DNA of 64,000 nt from Streptomyces sp. PKU-EA00015 (lineage in GTDB: Bacteria; Actinomycetota; Actinomycetes; Streptomycetales; Streptomycetaceae), in NCBI RefSeq assembly GCF_013387495.1, contig NZ_JABZEE010000037.1:1-64000 (forward strand), read 5' to 3'. The position numbers and the translations under genes were made by a program. Each line of letters opens with the position of its first letter. Position 1 is the first letter of the stretch. Below are positions 33,628 through 41,592 of this stretch, piece by piece. The notes under the pieces were generated by a model. The model was not told where the DNA came from and did not search any database. It was given only the letters and a program-made list of their open reading frames with translations.

Positions 33628-35094
33628 TCACGCCGCCACGACCCGCAGGCTCTCCATCGACGGGTCCGCGGCGTCGGGGACCAGCAGCCCGGCGGCTGCA
33701 CCGCTGCGCAGATAGTCCAGCACCTCGGCCGTGATGAGCTCACCCGGAGCCACGGCCGGGACACCGGGCGGGTAGGGACTGATCATCTCCGCCGCGATCC
33801 GCCCCACCGCCTGCGAGGCGGGAACCTGTTCGGCGGGGCCGAAGAACGCCGTGCGCGGCAGCACGACCTGCTCCAGCTCCAGAGCACCCGGCGGCGGCAG
33901 AGCCACCGGGGGCCCGCCGTCGACGGCACCGGCCCCGGCGGCCTCGGCCAGCCGCTTCAGCGAGTCGAGGAACAGCTCCTCGGTCCGGTCGTCGTCGGCA
34001 TGCGTGATCACGCCGCTGACCCGGCAGGTGTCGGAGGACCCCATGTCCACACGGCAGTTGGTGCGCAGCCACTCGGCGGCGCGCATGCCGCTGATGCCCA
34101 GCTCCCGCACGTCCACCACGATCTTGAGCAGATCGAGGTCGGCCGCGAGGCCCGACTCCACGACCTCGGGGCCCATCAGCCGCAGACCGGGCACGGCGGC
34201 CACCGCCTCCCGCAGACGCCGGGCGCGGCGCAGAGCGCCGTCGATGAGTTCGTGGCCCTGTTCCACCATCTGCCGCCGCCAGCCGTCCAGGGTCGCGTAG
34301 ACCAGGGACGAGGCGCTCGTCGTGCCGAGAAGGTCCTCGCGCTGCTTGAGCGCGTCGGCCGACACGCGATCGCCCTGGAGGTGGAACACCGAACTCTGCT
34401 CCACGGCGCTGCCCATCTTGTGCACGCTCGTGACGACGAGGTCGGCGTCGGCGTCCATGCCCCAGGCCGGCAGGCCGTCGTGGAACGGCAGGTGCGCGCC
34501 CCACGCCTCGTCGACGATGAGCGGCACGTCCTGGGCGTGGCAGACCTTGGCCACGCCCGCGATGTCCGCGCAGGACCCCCAGTCGGTCGGCGTGATCAGC
34601 AGCATGCCCTTGGCCTCGGGGTGCTCCGCCAGGGCCTGCCGCACGTCGTCCGGCTCCGGCGGGTGCGCGAGGTGCCGCTCGGCGTCGAAGGCGGGGTGCA
34701 CCCACACGGGTTCGACGCCGCTGACGATGACCGCCGCGATCACGGACTTGTGGGCGTTGCGGGACACCAGGAGCTTCTCGCCGGGCCCGGCGACGGCCAG
34801 CATCGACGACTTGACCGACAGGGAACTGCCGCACGTGGAGAAGAACGCCCGCTCGGCGCCCACCGCGTCCGCCATCAACTCCTGCGCCTGGTCCAGAACG
34901 CCCTGGGACTCGCGGCGGTCGTCGAGCCCGTTGAGGGACAGGACGTCCGAACGGAACACGCCCTCGCCCATCACCTCCAGCACCCGGGGGTCGACGCCTC
35001 GGCCCTGGCGGTGTCCGGGCGGTCCGTAGACGGTGTCCCCGCGCCGGTGGAAATCCGCCAGGGCTTCGAGAACGGGCACACGGGAGTGGTCCAT
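33628..35094 (-). CDS. Orn/Lys/Arg decarboxylase family PLP enzyme
   Basis: The 488-residue protein has the aminotransferase fold of the short Orn/Lys/Arg decarboxylases (Bacillus SpeA-like): FHRRGDTVYGPPGHRQG at the N-terminus, FFSTCGSSLSVKSSML, SRNAHKSVIAAVI, the aspartate in VDEAWGAHLPFHDG, and the PLP lysine in TSVHKMGSAVEQSS. The C-terminal domain ends SPYPPGVPAVAPGELIT. It decarboxylates a basic amino acid to a polyamine precursor (cadaverine, putrescine or agmatine); substrate cannot be told from sequence. AGGAG lies upstream of the ATG at 35092-35094. Monocistronic. Confidence 0.92.
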   Translation of the reverse strand: MDHSRVPVLEALADFHRRGDTVYGPPGHRQGRGVDPRVLEVMGEGVFRSDVLSLNGLDDRRESQGVLDQAQELMADAVGAERAFFSTCGSSLSVKSSMLAVAGPGEKLLVSRNAHKSVIAAVIVSGVEPVWVHPAFDAERHLAHPPEPDDVRQALAEHPEAKGMLLITPTDWGSCADIAGVAKVCHAQDVPLIVDEAWGAHLPFHDGLPAWGMDADADLVVTSVHKMGSAVEQSSVFHLQGDRVSADALKQREDLLGTTSASSLVYATLDGWRRQMVEQGHELIDGALRRARRLREAVAAVPGLRLMGPEVVESGLAADLDLLKIVVDVRELGISGMRAAEWLRTNCRVDMGSSDTCRVSGVITHADDDRTEELFLDSLKRLAEAAGAGAVDGGPPVALPPPGALELEQVVLPRTAFFGPAEQVPASQAVGRIAAEMISPYPPGVPAVAPGELITAEVLDYLRSGAAAGLLVPDAADPSMESLRVVAA

Positions 35095-35189
35095 GGTGCG
35101 GCTCCTGGTCTCACGTCGGCGTACGGCGGTACGACTGCACGAAACGGGTTGCCGTCAGGGGGAATCTCAAACCGGCGTCGTCGCGCGTG

Positions 35190-35749
35190 GGGCGCGGGAG
35201 TCGGGAGGACTCCTGCGGGACGATGCCATGCGGGAATGGTTCGACGCCACCGGCGCCGTCGTCATGGGCCGCCTCATGTACGACACCGGGGAGAAGCCGT
35301 GGGGCGACAATCCGCCCTTCCGGGCACCGGTGTTCGTGCTCACCCATCGCCCCGCCCCGGCCCTGGTCAAGCAGGGAGGCACCAGCTGCACGTTCGTGAC
35401 CGACGGGATCCACAGCGCGCCGGAGCAGGCGAAGGCGGCGGCCGGCGGCCGCAACGTCGACATCGCGGGCGGCGCACGCACCGTTCAGCAGTTCCTGCGG
35501 GCAGGTCTCGTCGACGAGCTCCAACTGCACGTGATTCCGGTGCTGTTGGGCGGCGGCCTGCGTCTGTTCGACCACATCGGTCCGGAGCAGAGGAAGCTGG
35601 AGGTGATCAGGGTCGTCGACACGCCGCGCGCGACGCACCTCAAGTACCGGGTGCTCGACTGGACAGCCATGTTCCGGCCGGGTCGGCCGGCCCGATGTGC
35701 GCCGCTTGGCCAGAACGTCCGGACAGCGGCTACGGTGCTGAGGTGGTGA
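35190..35749 (+). pseudogene. Fragment of a RibD C-terminal/DHFR-like domain protein
   Basis: The frame encodes ATGAVVMGRLMYDTGE, KPWGDNPPFRAPVFVLTHRP, IAGGARTVQQFLRAGLVDEL and LHVIPVLLGGGLRLFD, typical for the dihydrofolate reductase-like RibD family. The first 60-70 residues, with the SMSLDGF-type start and part of the NADPH site, are missing, and the end runs about 30 residues beyond the normal LKYRVL terminus into the next gene's promoter. A start at the ATG 35228 would give a 173-residue truncated product. I treat it as a decayed gene. Confidence 0.7.
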
Positions 35750-37230
35750 TCACTGGGGAGAACTCGGCGCCGGGTACCGCGTTGCTGCTGGCAGCGGCCC
35801 CGGCCGGCAAAGGCCGACTTGTGGACGCGGCGTCGGTGCTGCCCGCGCTCGCCGCCGTACCCGCCTCTGTGCTGACCGGTACGACGGGCGCGGCGGCGAC
35901 CGTGATCGAGCTCGCCGACCCGCTCGATCCGCAGACCGTGCTGACCCGCATCCGGGCGGCGGCCGCGGCTCCGGGGCCGCTGTTCCTCTACCTCGCGGGG
36001 CAGCTGCACGTCGACCGCAAGCAGCAGCTGCTGCATTTCGCGCTCGCCCGCACGACCCCGGCGACCGTGCGGTACACGGCGCTGCCGTGGCACTGGCTGG
36101 CCGGGGAACTCAGGACCCGCCGGCCGGGAACGACCACGGTGGTCGTCGACCTGGTCGCGGACGGCGAGGCATGGCAGCAGGTGCGAGAGGGTCGCGCCGG
36201 GCTCGGACCGGGCACGTTGCTGTACGGCAGGATCGCACCGGCTCCGGGCCGCCGCACCGTCGTGCCGCCGGCGTACCTGAAGGCGGTGGCCACGATCTGG
36301 CGCAGCGGCGCGCGGCCGCCCTTCGCGCAGCTGCACGAGCAGGCCGCGTCACAGTCGGACCACCCGGCCGGCGCCCTGCTGTTCCCGCTGCTGATGCCGA
36401 CGGCGACTCATGGCGCGACGGAAACGTCGCAGCGCCCCGTGGCCGTCGAGGCCCCGGCTGCCGCGCCTCCGTCGGCGGCTCAAGCGCCCGCGCCCGAGGC
36501 CGTGTTGCGCGAGCCGTCACCCGCGCCCGCGCCCGCGGCCGGGCTCCGTGACCCCCAGCCGGCCGCTCAAGCGCCCGGGGCCGTGTTGCGCGCGACAGGG
36601 CCCGCTCCTGCGCCCGGCGCGAACTCGACGCCCACCGGCGAGCCACCCGCCCCCGCGGCCGTGCCCGCCCCGGTGCCGCTGCCCGCCGCCCAGCCACCCG
36701 CGACGCCCGCGGCCGAGACGCGCACGACCCCGTCACCTGCACTCGCACCCGCACAGCCGCCCACGCCCTCGGCCACCCCTCCCTCGGCCGCAACCGGCGT
36801 GCCCCACGACGCCGACGGGGATCCGCATCCGGTGATCCTCGCCGCGGCACGCGCCGGGCGGCACACCGAGGCCGCCGCTGCCGCGGCCGCATGTGAGGGC
36901 GAGGCCCTGCGGGTGTACGGACCCGGTTCGGTGCAGGCACTGCACTGGCTCGAGGTACGGGCCGACCTCGCCCGCCTCGCCCGTGATCCCGCCCGCAGCT
37001 GCGAGTTGTGGATGGCGGTGGCCGACGCCCGGCTGCGACGGCAGCAGACCGCAGACGACCCCGACGTCGAGGGGGCCGTCGACCGCGCGCACCATCAGTG
37101 GGAACAGGTCCGCGACGCCGCGCGGGCGCGTCGGCTCGCGCCGGAACTCGTGCGGTTGCGCCGTCGCGTACCGGGCCGTCAGCGCGGCGCACTGCAGTTG
37201 CTCCAGCGCAGGCTGGAGCAACTGCAGTAA
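35743..37230 (+). CDS. Protein with caspase-like (degenerate) N-domain, Pro/Ala linker and helical-repeat C-domain
   Basis: The 495-residue protein falls in three parts. Residues about 1-220 alternate strands and helices with ELADPLDPQTVLTRIRAAA, GPLFLYLAGQLHVDRKQQ and TTTVVVDLVADGEAWQQV; the layout recalls caspase-fold domains, where a GHG and a DCC/DSC motif carry the catalytic His and Cys, here GQL and DLV. Residues about 220-360 are Pro/Ala-rich linker. The C-terminal 130 residues are TPR-like helices (AARAGRHTEAAAAAAACEGEAL). The start is GTG 35743 (or 35746); TACGGT 12 nt upstream could be the -10 of a leaderless transcript. The caspase link is my inference. Confidence 0.7.
   Translation: MVITGENSAPGTALLLAAAPAGKGRLVDAASVLPALAAVPASVLTGTTGAAATVIELADPLDPQTVLTRIRAAAAAPGPLFLYLAGQLHVDRKQQLLHFALARTTPATVRYTALPWHWLAGELRTRRPGTTTVVVDLVADGEAWQQVREGRAGLGPGTLLYGRIAPAPGRRTVVPPAYLKAVATIWRSGARPPFAQLHEQAASQSDHPAGALLFPLLMPTATHGATETSQRPVAVEAPAAAPPSAAQAPAPEAVLREPSPAPAPAAGLRDPQPAAQAPGAVLRATGPAPAPGANSTPTGEPPAPAAVPAPVPLPAAQPPATPAAETRTTPSPALAPAQPPTPSATPPSAATGVPHDADGDPHPVILAAARAGRHTEAAAAAAACEGEALRVYGPGSVQALHWLEVRADLARLARDPARSCELWMAVADARLRRQQTADDPDVEGAVDRAHHQWEQVRDAARARRLAPELVRLRRRVPGRQRGALQLLQRRLEQLQ
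37191..37228 (+). terminator. Perfect 16-bp hairpin spanning the end of the gene
   Basis: 37191-37206 pairs perfectly with 37213-37228 around a 6-nt loop. The hairpin encodes the last residues LQLLQRRLEQLQ and ends within the stop codon. It is the best terminator candidate for this gene, but no T-run follows and it is fully coding. Confidence 0.6.
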
Positions 37231-37357
37231 GGATGGTGGGCCCGCTCCTCGTACGGCGTCCGGCCGCCCCTCCGCGCCCGGGCCGTCCTGTCGGAGGTGC
37301 GTGTCGTACCGGTCCCCGGCCTGCCCTTGTCGGGACGGTTCGCTGCCAGGCGGCGTC

Positions 37358-37675
37358 TCAGCCGATGCTGTAGTGCCGGTACAGGCGCTCCTCCTCCTGG
37401 CGGGAAAGGTGCCCACGGGCGTCCACGTCGACGTCGGGGGCTTCCTTGATCTTGTTCTTGGGGTAGGGCACCTCGAGATGGTCCTCGACCATCGTGGCGT
37501 CCCGGATGGGCACGAACGACTCGCTGGTCCCGAACAGGCCGGTCTGCACGCTGACCCAGTCCGGCTGTCCCGTGGCGTCGTCGACGAAGACGTCTTTCGC
37601 GTTGCCGACCTTGTGGCCCTCGGCGTCGTACACGGGGTGATCCAGCACTTGGGGGATCTGCTCTCGAGTGATCAC
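37358..37675 (-). CDS. PRC-barrel domain protein
   Basis: This 105-residue protein is a stand-alone PRC barrel: VLDHPVYDAEGHKVGNAKDVF, ATGQPDWVSVQTGLFG, FVPIRDATMVEDHLEVPY, with an acidic C-terminal tail (LSRQEEERLYRHYSIG). Such proteins are abundant in streptomycetes and often stress-induced; the role is unclear. ATG at 37673-37675 with AGGAAGAG upstream. It is divergent from the VOC/TetR pair. Confidence 0.9.
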   Translation of the reverse strand: MITREQIPQVLDHPVYDAEGHKVGNAKDVFVDDATGQPDWVSVQTGLFGTSESFVPIRDATMVEDHLEVPYPKNKIKEAPDVDVDARGHLSRQEEERLYRHYSIG

Positions 37676-37850
37676 TCTCTTCCTCCCTTTCCACGACGTC
37701 CCTCCGGCGGCGGGTAGCCGGATGCTAAACCACTAAACAGTCATGAAAGGGGTGAATTGATCAGCAGAGCGGCGGGACCGCGGCCCTTTCCGTGCGATGC
37801 CGAGCCTGTTACGATCCGTTGCGGGACGGAATGAAAACAGGGGAGTCAGG

Positions 37851-38237
37851 ATGCGAGTCAAGGATTTCGACCACCTCGTGCTCAACGTCCAGGACGTCGA
37901 GCGCGCGCTGGAGTTCTACTGCGGACCGCTCGGGCTGGAGCCGGTCAGGGTCGAGGAGTGGCGCGACGGCAAGGCGCCCTTCCCCTCGGCGCGGATCAGC
38001 CCGACCGCCATCATCGACCTGGTCAGCCGGCCCCGGGGCGAGTCCAACGTCGACCACATCTGCCTCGTCGTCGATCCGCTCGACTGGCAGGAGGTCGTCG
38101 ACTCCGGCCGGTTCACCGTTCTCGAAGGCCCGGTCGACCGCTACGGCGCCCGTGGCAGCGCGCAGTCGATATACGTGCAGGACCCGGACGGCAACACGGT
38201 CGAACTGCGCTGGTACCCGCAGGATGCCGCGGACTGA
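37851..38237 (+). CDS. VOC-family (glyoxalase/dioxygenase-like) protein
   Basis: The 128-residue protein is a vicinal-oxygen-chelate fold member: FDHLVLNVQDVERALEFYCG with metal-binding His, NVDHICLVVDPLDW and YVQDPDGNTVELRWYP with the final Glu. The metal triad His/His/Glu is present, so it may be a dioxygenase, lyase or resistance protein. ATG 37851 follows GGGAGTCAGG. It overlaps the TetR gene by 14 nt, which suggests that the regulator controls it. Confidence 0.88.
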   Translation: MRVKDFDHLVLNVQDVERALEFYCGPLGLEPVRVEEWRDGKAPFPSARISPTAIIDLVSRPRGESNVDHICLVVDPLDWQEVVDSGRFTVLEGPVDRYGARGSAQSIYVQDPDGNTVELRWYPQDAAD

Positions 38238-38865
38238 GCCCCGCCGGGGGCGGCCCCGGGACCCGGCGATCGACACCGCCGTACTCTCCGCGACCCTCGA
38301 CGTATTGCGTGAGCAGGGGTACGCGGGATTCGCCTTGGAGCGGGTCGCCGCCAGGGCGGGCACGACGAAGCCGTCGATCCGGCGCCGGTGGCCGGTGCGG
38401 CAGGACCTCGTCATCGACGCCCTCGGTTCGGTCCTCGTCACGCCCCCGGTCCCGGACAACGGCTGCACCCGCTGCGATCTCACCGAGAGCGTGAGGCTGC
38501 TCGCCGAGGCGCTGCACGACCGGCTCCCGCCCGGCGTCCTCGCCCCGCTCCTGGCCGACTGCGCGCGCGACCCGGCGCTTCACCGCCGCCTGATCGAGAC
38601 CGTCGTGCAGCCCAGCAGGCGAGCCGCGGCGGTCGCCGTGCGGCGCGCGGTCGACCGCGGCGATCTGCACGACGACGTCGATCCCGAGCTGCTCGTCGAC
38701 CTGCTCGCGTCGACGGTCTACCAACGGGCGCTGCTTGGTGACGGGCCGATCGGCGAGACGTCCGCACGCCCGCTGGTGGACCTGCTGCTGCGCGGGGTCG
38801 CCGTCGACTTCGACCGGCTGGTGCGGATCAGCAGGCAGCCCCCCGGCGCCCGGCACAGCCACTGA
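38224..38865 (+). CDS. TetR-family transcriptional regulator
   Basis: The 213-residue protein has a basic start (RRGRPRDPAIDTAVLSA), a TetR HTH (YAGFALERVAARAGTTKPSIRRRW split over two helices) and a C-terminal ligand domain of the TetR_C_16 kind. The ATG at 38224 overlaps the VOC gene. As the last gene of a two-gene unit it probably represses its own operon; the ligand may be the VOC enzyme's substrate. Confidence 0.9.
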   Translation: MPRTEPRRGRPRDPAIDTAVLSATLDVLREQGYAGFALERVAARAGTTKPSIRRRWPVRQDLVIDALGSVLVTPPVPDNGCTRCDLTESVRLLAEALHDRLPPGVLAPLLADCARDPALHRRLIETVVQPSRRAAAVAVRRAVDRGDLHDDVDPELLVDLLASTVYQRALLGDGPIGETSARPLVDLLLRGVAVDFDRLVRISRQPPGARHSH

Positions 38866-38897
38866 CCCCAGGACCCCGAAGGCGGCCCCGGCCGGCG

Positions 38898-39770
38898 TCA
38901 CGGCACGAGCGGACGGACCTCCTCCGCGGCGAACCGTACGAAGCCCTCCGGGTCCGGCTCGTCGGCGGTCGGCTGCAGCACCACTGTGTCGGCCCCGGCG
39001 TCCACGAGCCGCTGAACGGCCTTGGCCACCGCCCCAGCGTCCCCGGCGACACCCAGCTCGGACACCGACTCGCCCCGGGGACCGGCCAGTTCGCCCCGCA
39101 GCCGGTCGGCGGCCCCGGGGCCGGTCGCGGTGTGGAGGTAGACGACCACGGGGTGGGGCCCGGTGCGTTGGCCCTCGGCCCTCCCCTCGTCGATGAGTTC
39201 CCGGGCCCGGCGCACGCCGTCGGCCGGCACGCTCGCGTCCAGGACCGTCCCGTCGGCGGCTTCGCCCGACAACCGCAGCGACTTGGGCCCGCGGGCTCCT
39301 GCGAGCACCGGCGGCGCGGCAGGCGGCGGCCAGTCCAGGGCGACGCCGTCGAGCTTCACGTAACGGCCCTCCACCGTCAGCCGTTCGCCGCCCAACAGGG
39401 CGCGCGTCGCCAGCAGATGCTCGCGCAGCAGCGTGAGGGGTGACTCGACCCGCGCACCGACCTGGCCCATCCAGTCCTGCACGCCGTGCCCGAGCGCCAG
39501 CTTGATGCGCCCGGGGAAGAGGCGCAGAAGCGTGGCGGCCTCCATCGAGGTCAGCGCCGCGTTGCGCAACGGGACCGGAAGCAGGCCCACGCCCACGCAC
39601 AACCGCTCCGTCCAGGCGAGGGCTGCCGCCGCGGTGGCGATGCCGCTCTCGAGGAAGCAGTCCTCCCAGAGCCACAGCTCCTCCAGGCCTGCCGCGTCGG
39701 CCGCACGGGCCATGCCACGGAGCCGTTCAGGAGGCAACTGCGGCCGGAACACCACGCCGAGAGCAGTCAT
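38898..39770 (-). CDS. LLM-class flavin-dependent oxidoreductase
   Basis: This 290-residue protein has the bacterial luciferase-like TIM barrel: MTALGVVFRPQLPPERL, LWLWEDCFLESGIATAAAAL, PGRIKLALGHGVQDWM, APPVLAGARGPKSLRLSGEAADGTVL. Proteins of this type use F420 or FMN to oxidise or reduce small molecules. ATG at 39768-39770, with AGGAAAGG upstream, is preferred over a start 11 codons earlier. It converges with the TetR gene and has no operon partner. Confidence 0.92.
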   Translation of the reverse strand: MTALGVVFRPQLPPERLRGMARAADAAGLEELWLWEDCFLESGIATAAAALAWTERLCVGVGLLPVPLRNAALTSMEAATLLRLFPGRIKLALGHGVQDWMGQVGARVESPLTLLREHLLATRALLGGERLTVEGRYVKLDGVALDWPPPAAPPVLAGARGPKSLRLSGEAADGTVLDASVPADGVRRARELIDEGRAEGQRTGPHPVVVYLHTATGPGAADRLRGELAGPRGESVSELGVAGDAGAVAKAVQRLVDAGADTVVLQPTADEPDPEGFVRFAAEEVRPLVP

Positions 39771-39996
39771 GAGCCTTTCCTGCCCATCTGTTCCGGAGCC
39801 CACAAGGCCAGTCGGCCCTCCAGCCCGCAGGGCAGTGACAACCGGACTCCGGCGGAGGGGGTCCGGGGGTGCGTGATTCTGACCGCTGGGTCCGGAACAG
39901 CATGTCGGACCTGCTCATTTTTGGGTGGACATGCGAGCGATGTCGGGTCGTGCGAGGCTGAACGCGCCCAGATTCCCCACCTCGAAGGAGAGACTG

Positions 39997-40212
39997 ATGG
40001 GTATCAAGGACCAGTTCCAGGACAAGGCCGAACAGCTCAAGGACGAGGCGAAGAGGCGCATGGACGACGCCAAGTCGCGCGGCCGGCAGTCCCAGGAGCG
40101 CGGCCGGCAGCAGTCCGAGGAGCGCGGCCGGCAGGAGCGGGAGCGCGGCCGGCAGGGCCGTGAACCGCGCCAGGAGATGCTGGACGAGGACGAGGACCGC
40201 TACCGGAGCTGA
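39997..40212 (+). CDS. CsbD-like small hydrophilic stress protein with GRQ repeats
   Basis: The 71-residue, highly charged protein begins MGIKDQFQDKAEQLKDEAK, as in CsbD-like stress proteins, and continues with four GRQ(S/E)-ERGRQ-type repeats and an acidic end (MLDEDEDRYRS). It is probably disordered. GAAGGAGAG precedes the ATG. The repeats are conserved in DNA as well (GCGCGGCCGGCAG four times), implying recent expansion. A strong terminator follows. Confidence 0.85.
   Translation: MGIKDQFQDKAEQLKDEAKRRMDDAKSRGRQSQERGRQQSEERGRQERERGRQGREPRQEMLDEDEDRYRS
40077..40155 (+). repeat. Four direct 13-nt repeats within the CsbD-like gene
   Basis: GCGCGGCCGGCAG occurs at 40077, 40098, 40122 and 40143, with spacings of 21, 24 and 21 nt. 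All spacings are multiples of three, so copy-number change keeps the frame. Confidence 0.9.
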
Positions 40213-40233
40213 TCCGGGCCGTCACGTCACAGG

Positions 40234-40265
40234 AAGGGGCGCACCCTGTCCGGGGTGCGCCCCTT
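40234..40265 (+). terminator. Terminator after the CsbD-like gene
   Basis: A perfect 13-bp stem (40234-40246 with 40253-40265) encloses a 6-nt loop. It lies between convergent genes and can serve both. Confidence 0.85.
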
Positions 40266-40303
40266 CACCTGCGCCGCGGCGCGTACAAAACAGGGCAGCC
40301 GGA

Positions 40304-40594
40304 TCAGCAGGTGCGGCCCGTGTAGAACGCTCCGTCGATCGTGCTCGAAGCGCCCAGCCAGGTGCCGCCGGGCCCCACGCACCACTCGTAGTTCGGCCCC
40401 CACACCTCGACCTCGATGATCACGCGCGAGCCGTCGCCCGTGCAGTGGTTGTAGAAGGCGTCGCTCGACGTCTCGTAGAACCCGCACGGATTCATGGCGG
40501 CGACCGAGGGCGAAGCGGCGGCCGGGACACCGGACATGCCGAGCACGAGGGTCACGGCGCCGACGACGGCGGACAGGGAGCGGCGAAGGCTCAT
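40304..40594 (-). CDS. Small secreted four-cysteine protein (DUF6355-like)
   Basis: The 96-residue precursor has a Sec signal peptide (MSLRRSLSAVVGAVTLVLGM, cleavage near AAAS) and a mature part of about 65 residues with NPCGFYETSSDAFYNHCTG, EWCVGPGGTWLG and YTGRTC. The four cysteines probably form two disulfides. From memory it resembles the DUF6355 family of small secreted actinobacterial proteins; function unknown. The ATG at 40592-40594 begins the signal peptide. Confidence 0.75.
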   Translation of the reverse strand: MSLRRSLSAVVGAVTLVLGMSGVPAAASPSVAAMNPCGFYETSSDAFYNHCTGDGSRVIIEVEVWGPNYEWCVGPGGTWLGASSTIDGAFYTGRTC

Positions 40595-40830
40595 GCAGAA
40601 CTCCTGGGTGAGATCGAGATGCCCCGTGGCGGGGCTCCTGATCAAGGAGCATCCATGACCGTTCCCGCTGTGAGGCCCGGTTCCGCCCGTGCGGAGCGCA
40701 TGGTTCACGCGGACGGACGGCACGTCGGCCCGCCCGGGGTCGCGTCACCGCCCGGCCGTGGGGCCCGGCAGAGGGCCGCGGATCCCCAACTACAGTCGTG
40801 GAGCAGCCCGATCGCATCCCGGAGGCTCCG

Positions 40831-41559
40831 TTGACCCAGCACCTCACCGTCGTCACCGGCGGCAGCCGCGGCATCGGCGCCGCGATCTGCGAACGCCTCG
40901 CCGCCGAAGGCCACGACGTGGTTGTCGGCTACCGGTCCGGCGAAGACGCCGCGCTGACCGTCGTCAAGGCGGTCAACGACGCCGGAAGGCGCGCGCTCGC
41001 CGTCCCCGTGGACACCGCCGACGAGACGTCCGTGGACCGGCTGTTCGACCGTGCCGCCGAACTGGGCGCGGTCACCGGCCTCGTCAACAACGCCGGTATC
41101 AGCGGCCCCAACGGCCGTCTTTCCGACGCCGATGCGGAGGGCATGCGCCGCGCCCTGGACGTCAACGTGCTCGGCTATCTGCTCTGTGCGCGCCGCGCGG
41201 TGCGGGACATGACCGGGTTTGGCGGTGGGGCCATCGTGAACATCTCCTCGGCGGCCGCCACCCTCGGCAGCCCCGGCCAGTACGTGCACTACGCCGCGAC
41301 CAAGGCCGCGGTCGACGCCATGACGGTGGGCCTGGCCAAGGAGGTCGCCGCCGACGGCGTACGCGTCAACTGCGTGGCGCCCGGCGTCATCTGGACCGAG
41401 TTCCATGAGGATCCGCAGCGCCCCGCCAAGCTGGCGGGCACGATTCCGCTCGGCCGGGCGGGACGGCCCGAGGAGATCGCCGGATCGGTCGCCTGGCTGC
41501 TCTCCGAGGACGCGTCCTTCACCACGGGCGCCGTGCTGCGTGTGGCCGGCGGCATGTAG
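40831..41559 (+). CDS. Short-chain dehydrogenase/reductase (SDR)
   Basis: The 242-residue enzyme has the NAD(P) motif VVTGGSRGIGAAI, NNAG in LVNNAGISGPNG, catalytic Ser in NISSAAAT and Tyr/Lys in YVHYAATKAAVDAM, and the terminal GAVLRVAGGM. It resembles glucose/3-oxoacyl-type classical SDRs; substrate unknown. A GTG at 40798 would extend it by 11 residues, but GGAGG six nt before the TTG at 40831 makes the TTG the likely start. Confidence 0.92.
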   Translation: MTQHLTVVTGGSRGIGAAICERLAAEGHDVVVGYRSGEDAALTVVKAVNDAGRRALAVPVDTADETSVDRLFDRAAELGAVTGLVNNAGISGPNGRLSDADAEGMRRALDVNVLGYLLCARRAVRDMTGFGGGAIVNISSAAATLGSPGQYVHYAATKAAVDAMTVGLAKEVAADGVRVNCVAPGVIWTEFHEDPQRPAKLAGTIPLGRAGRPEEIAGSVAWLLSEDASFTTGAVLRVAGGM

Positions 41560-41592
41560 GTACGCCGTCGCGCGCGGTTCGCGACCACGACA

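Noticed and set aside
36410..36866. Tandem-like Pro/Ala DNA within the 35743-37230 gene as a repeat array
   Set aside because: The units are irregular (Ala/Pro codons mixed) and do not form a real direct-repeat array; it is a low-complexity linker.
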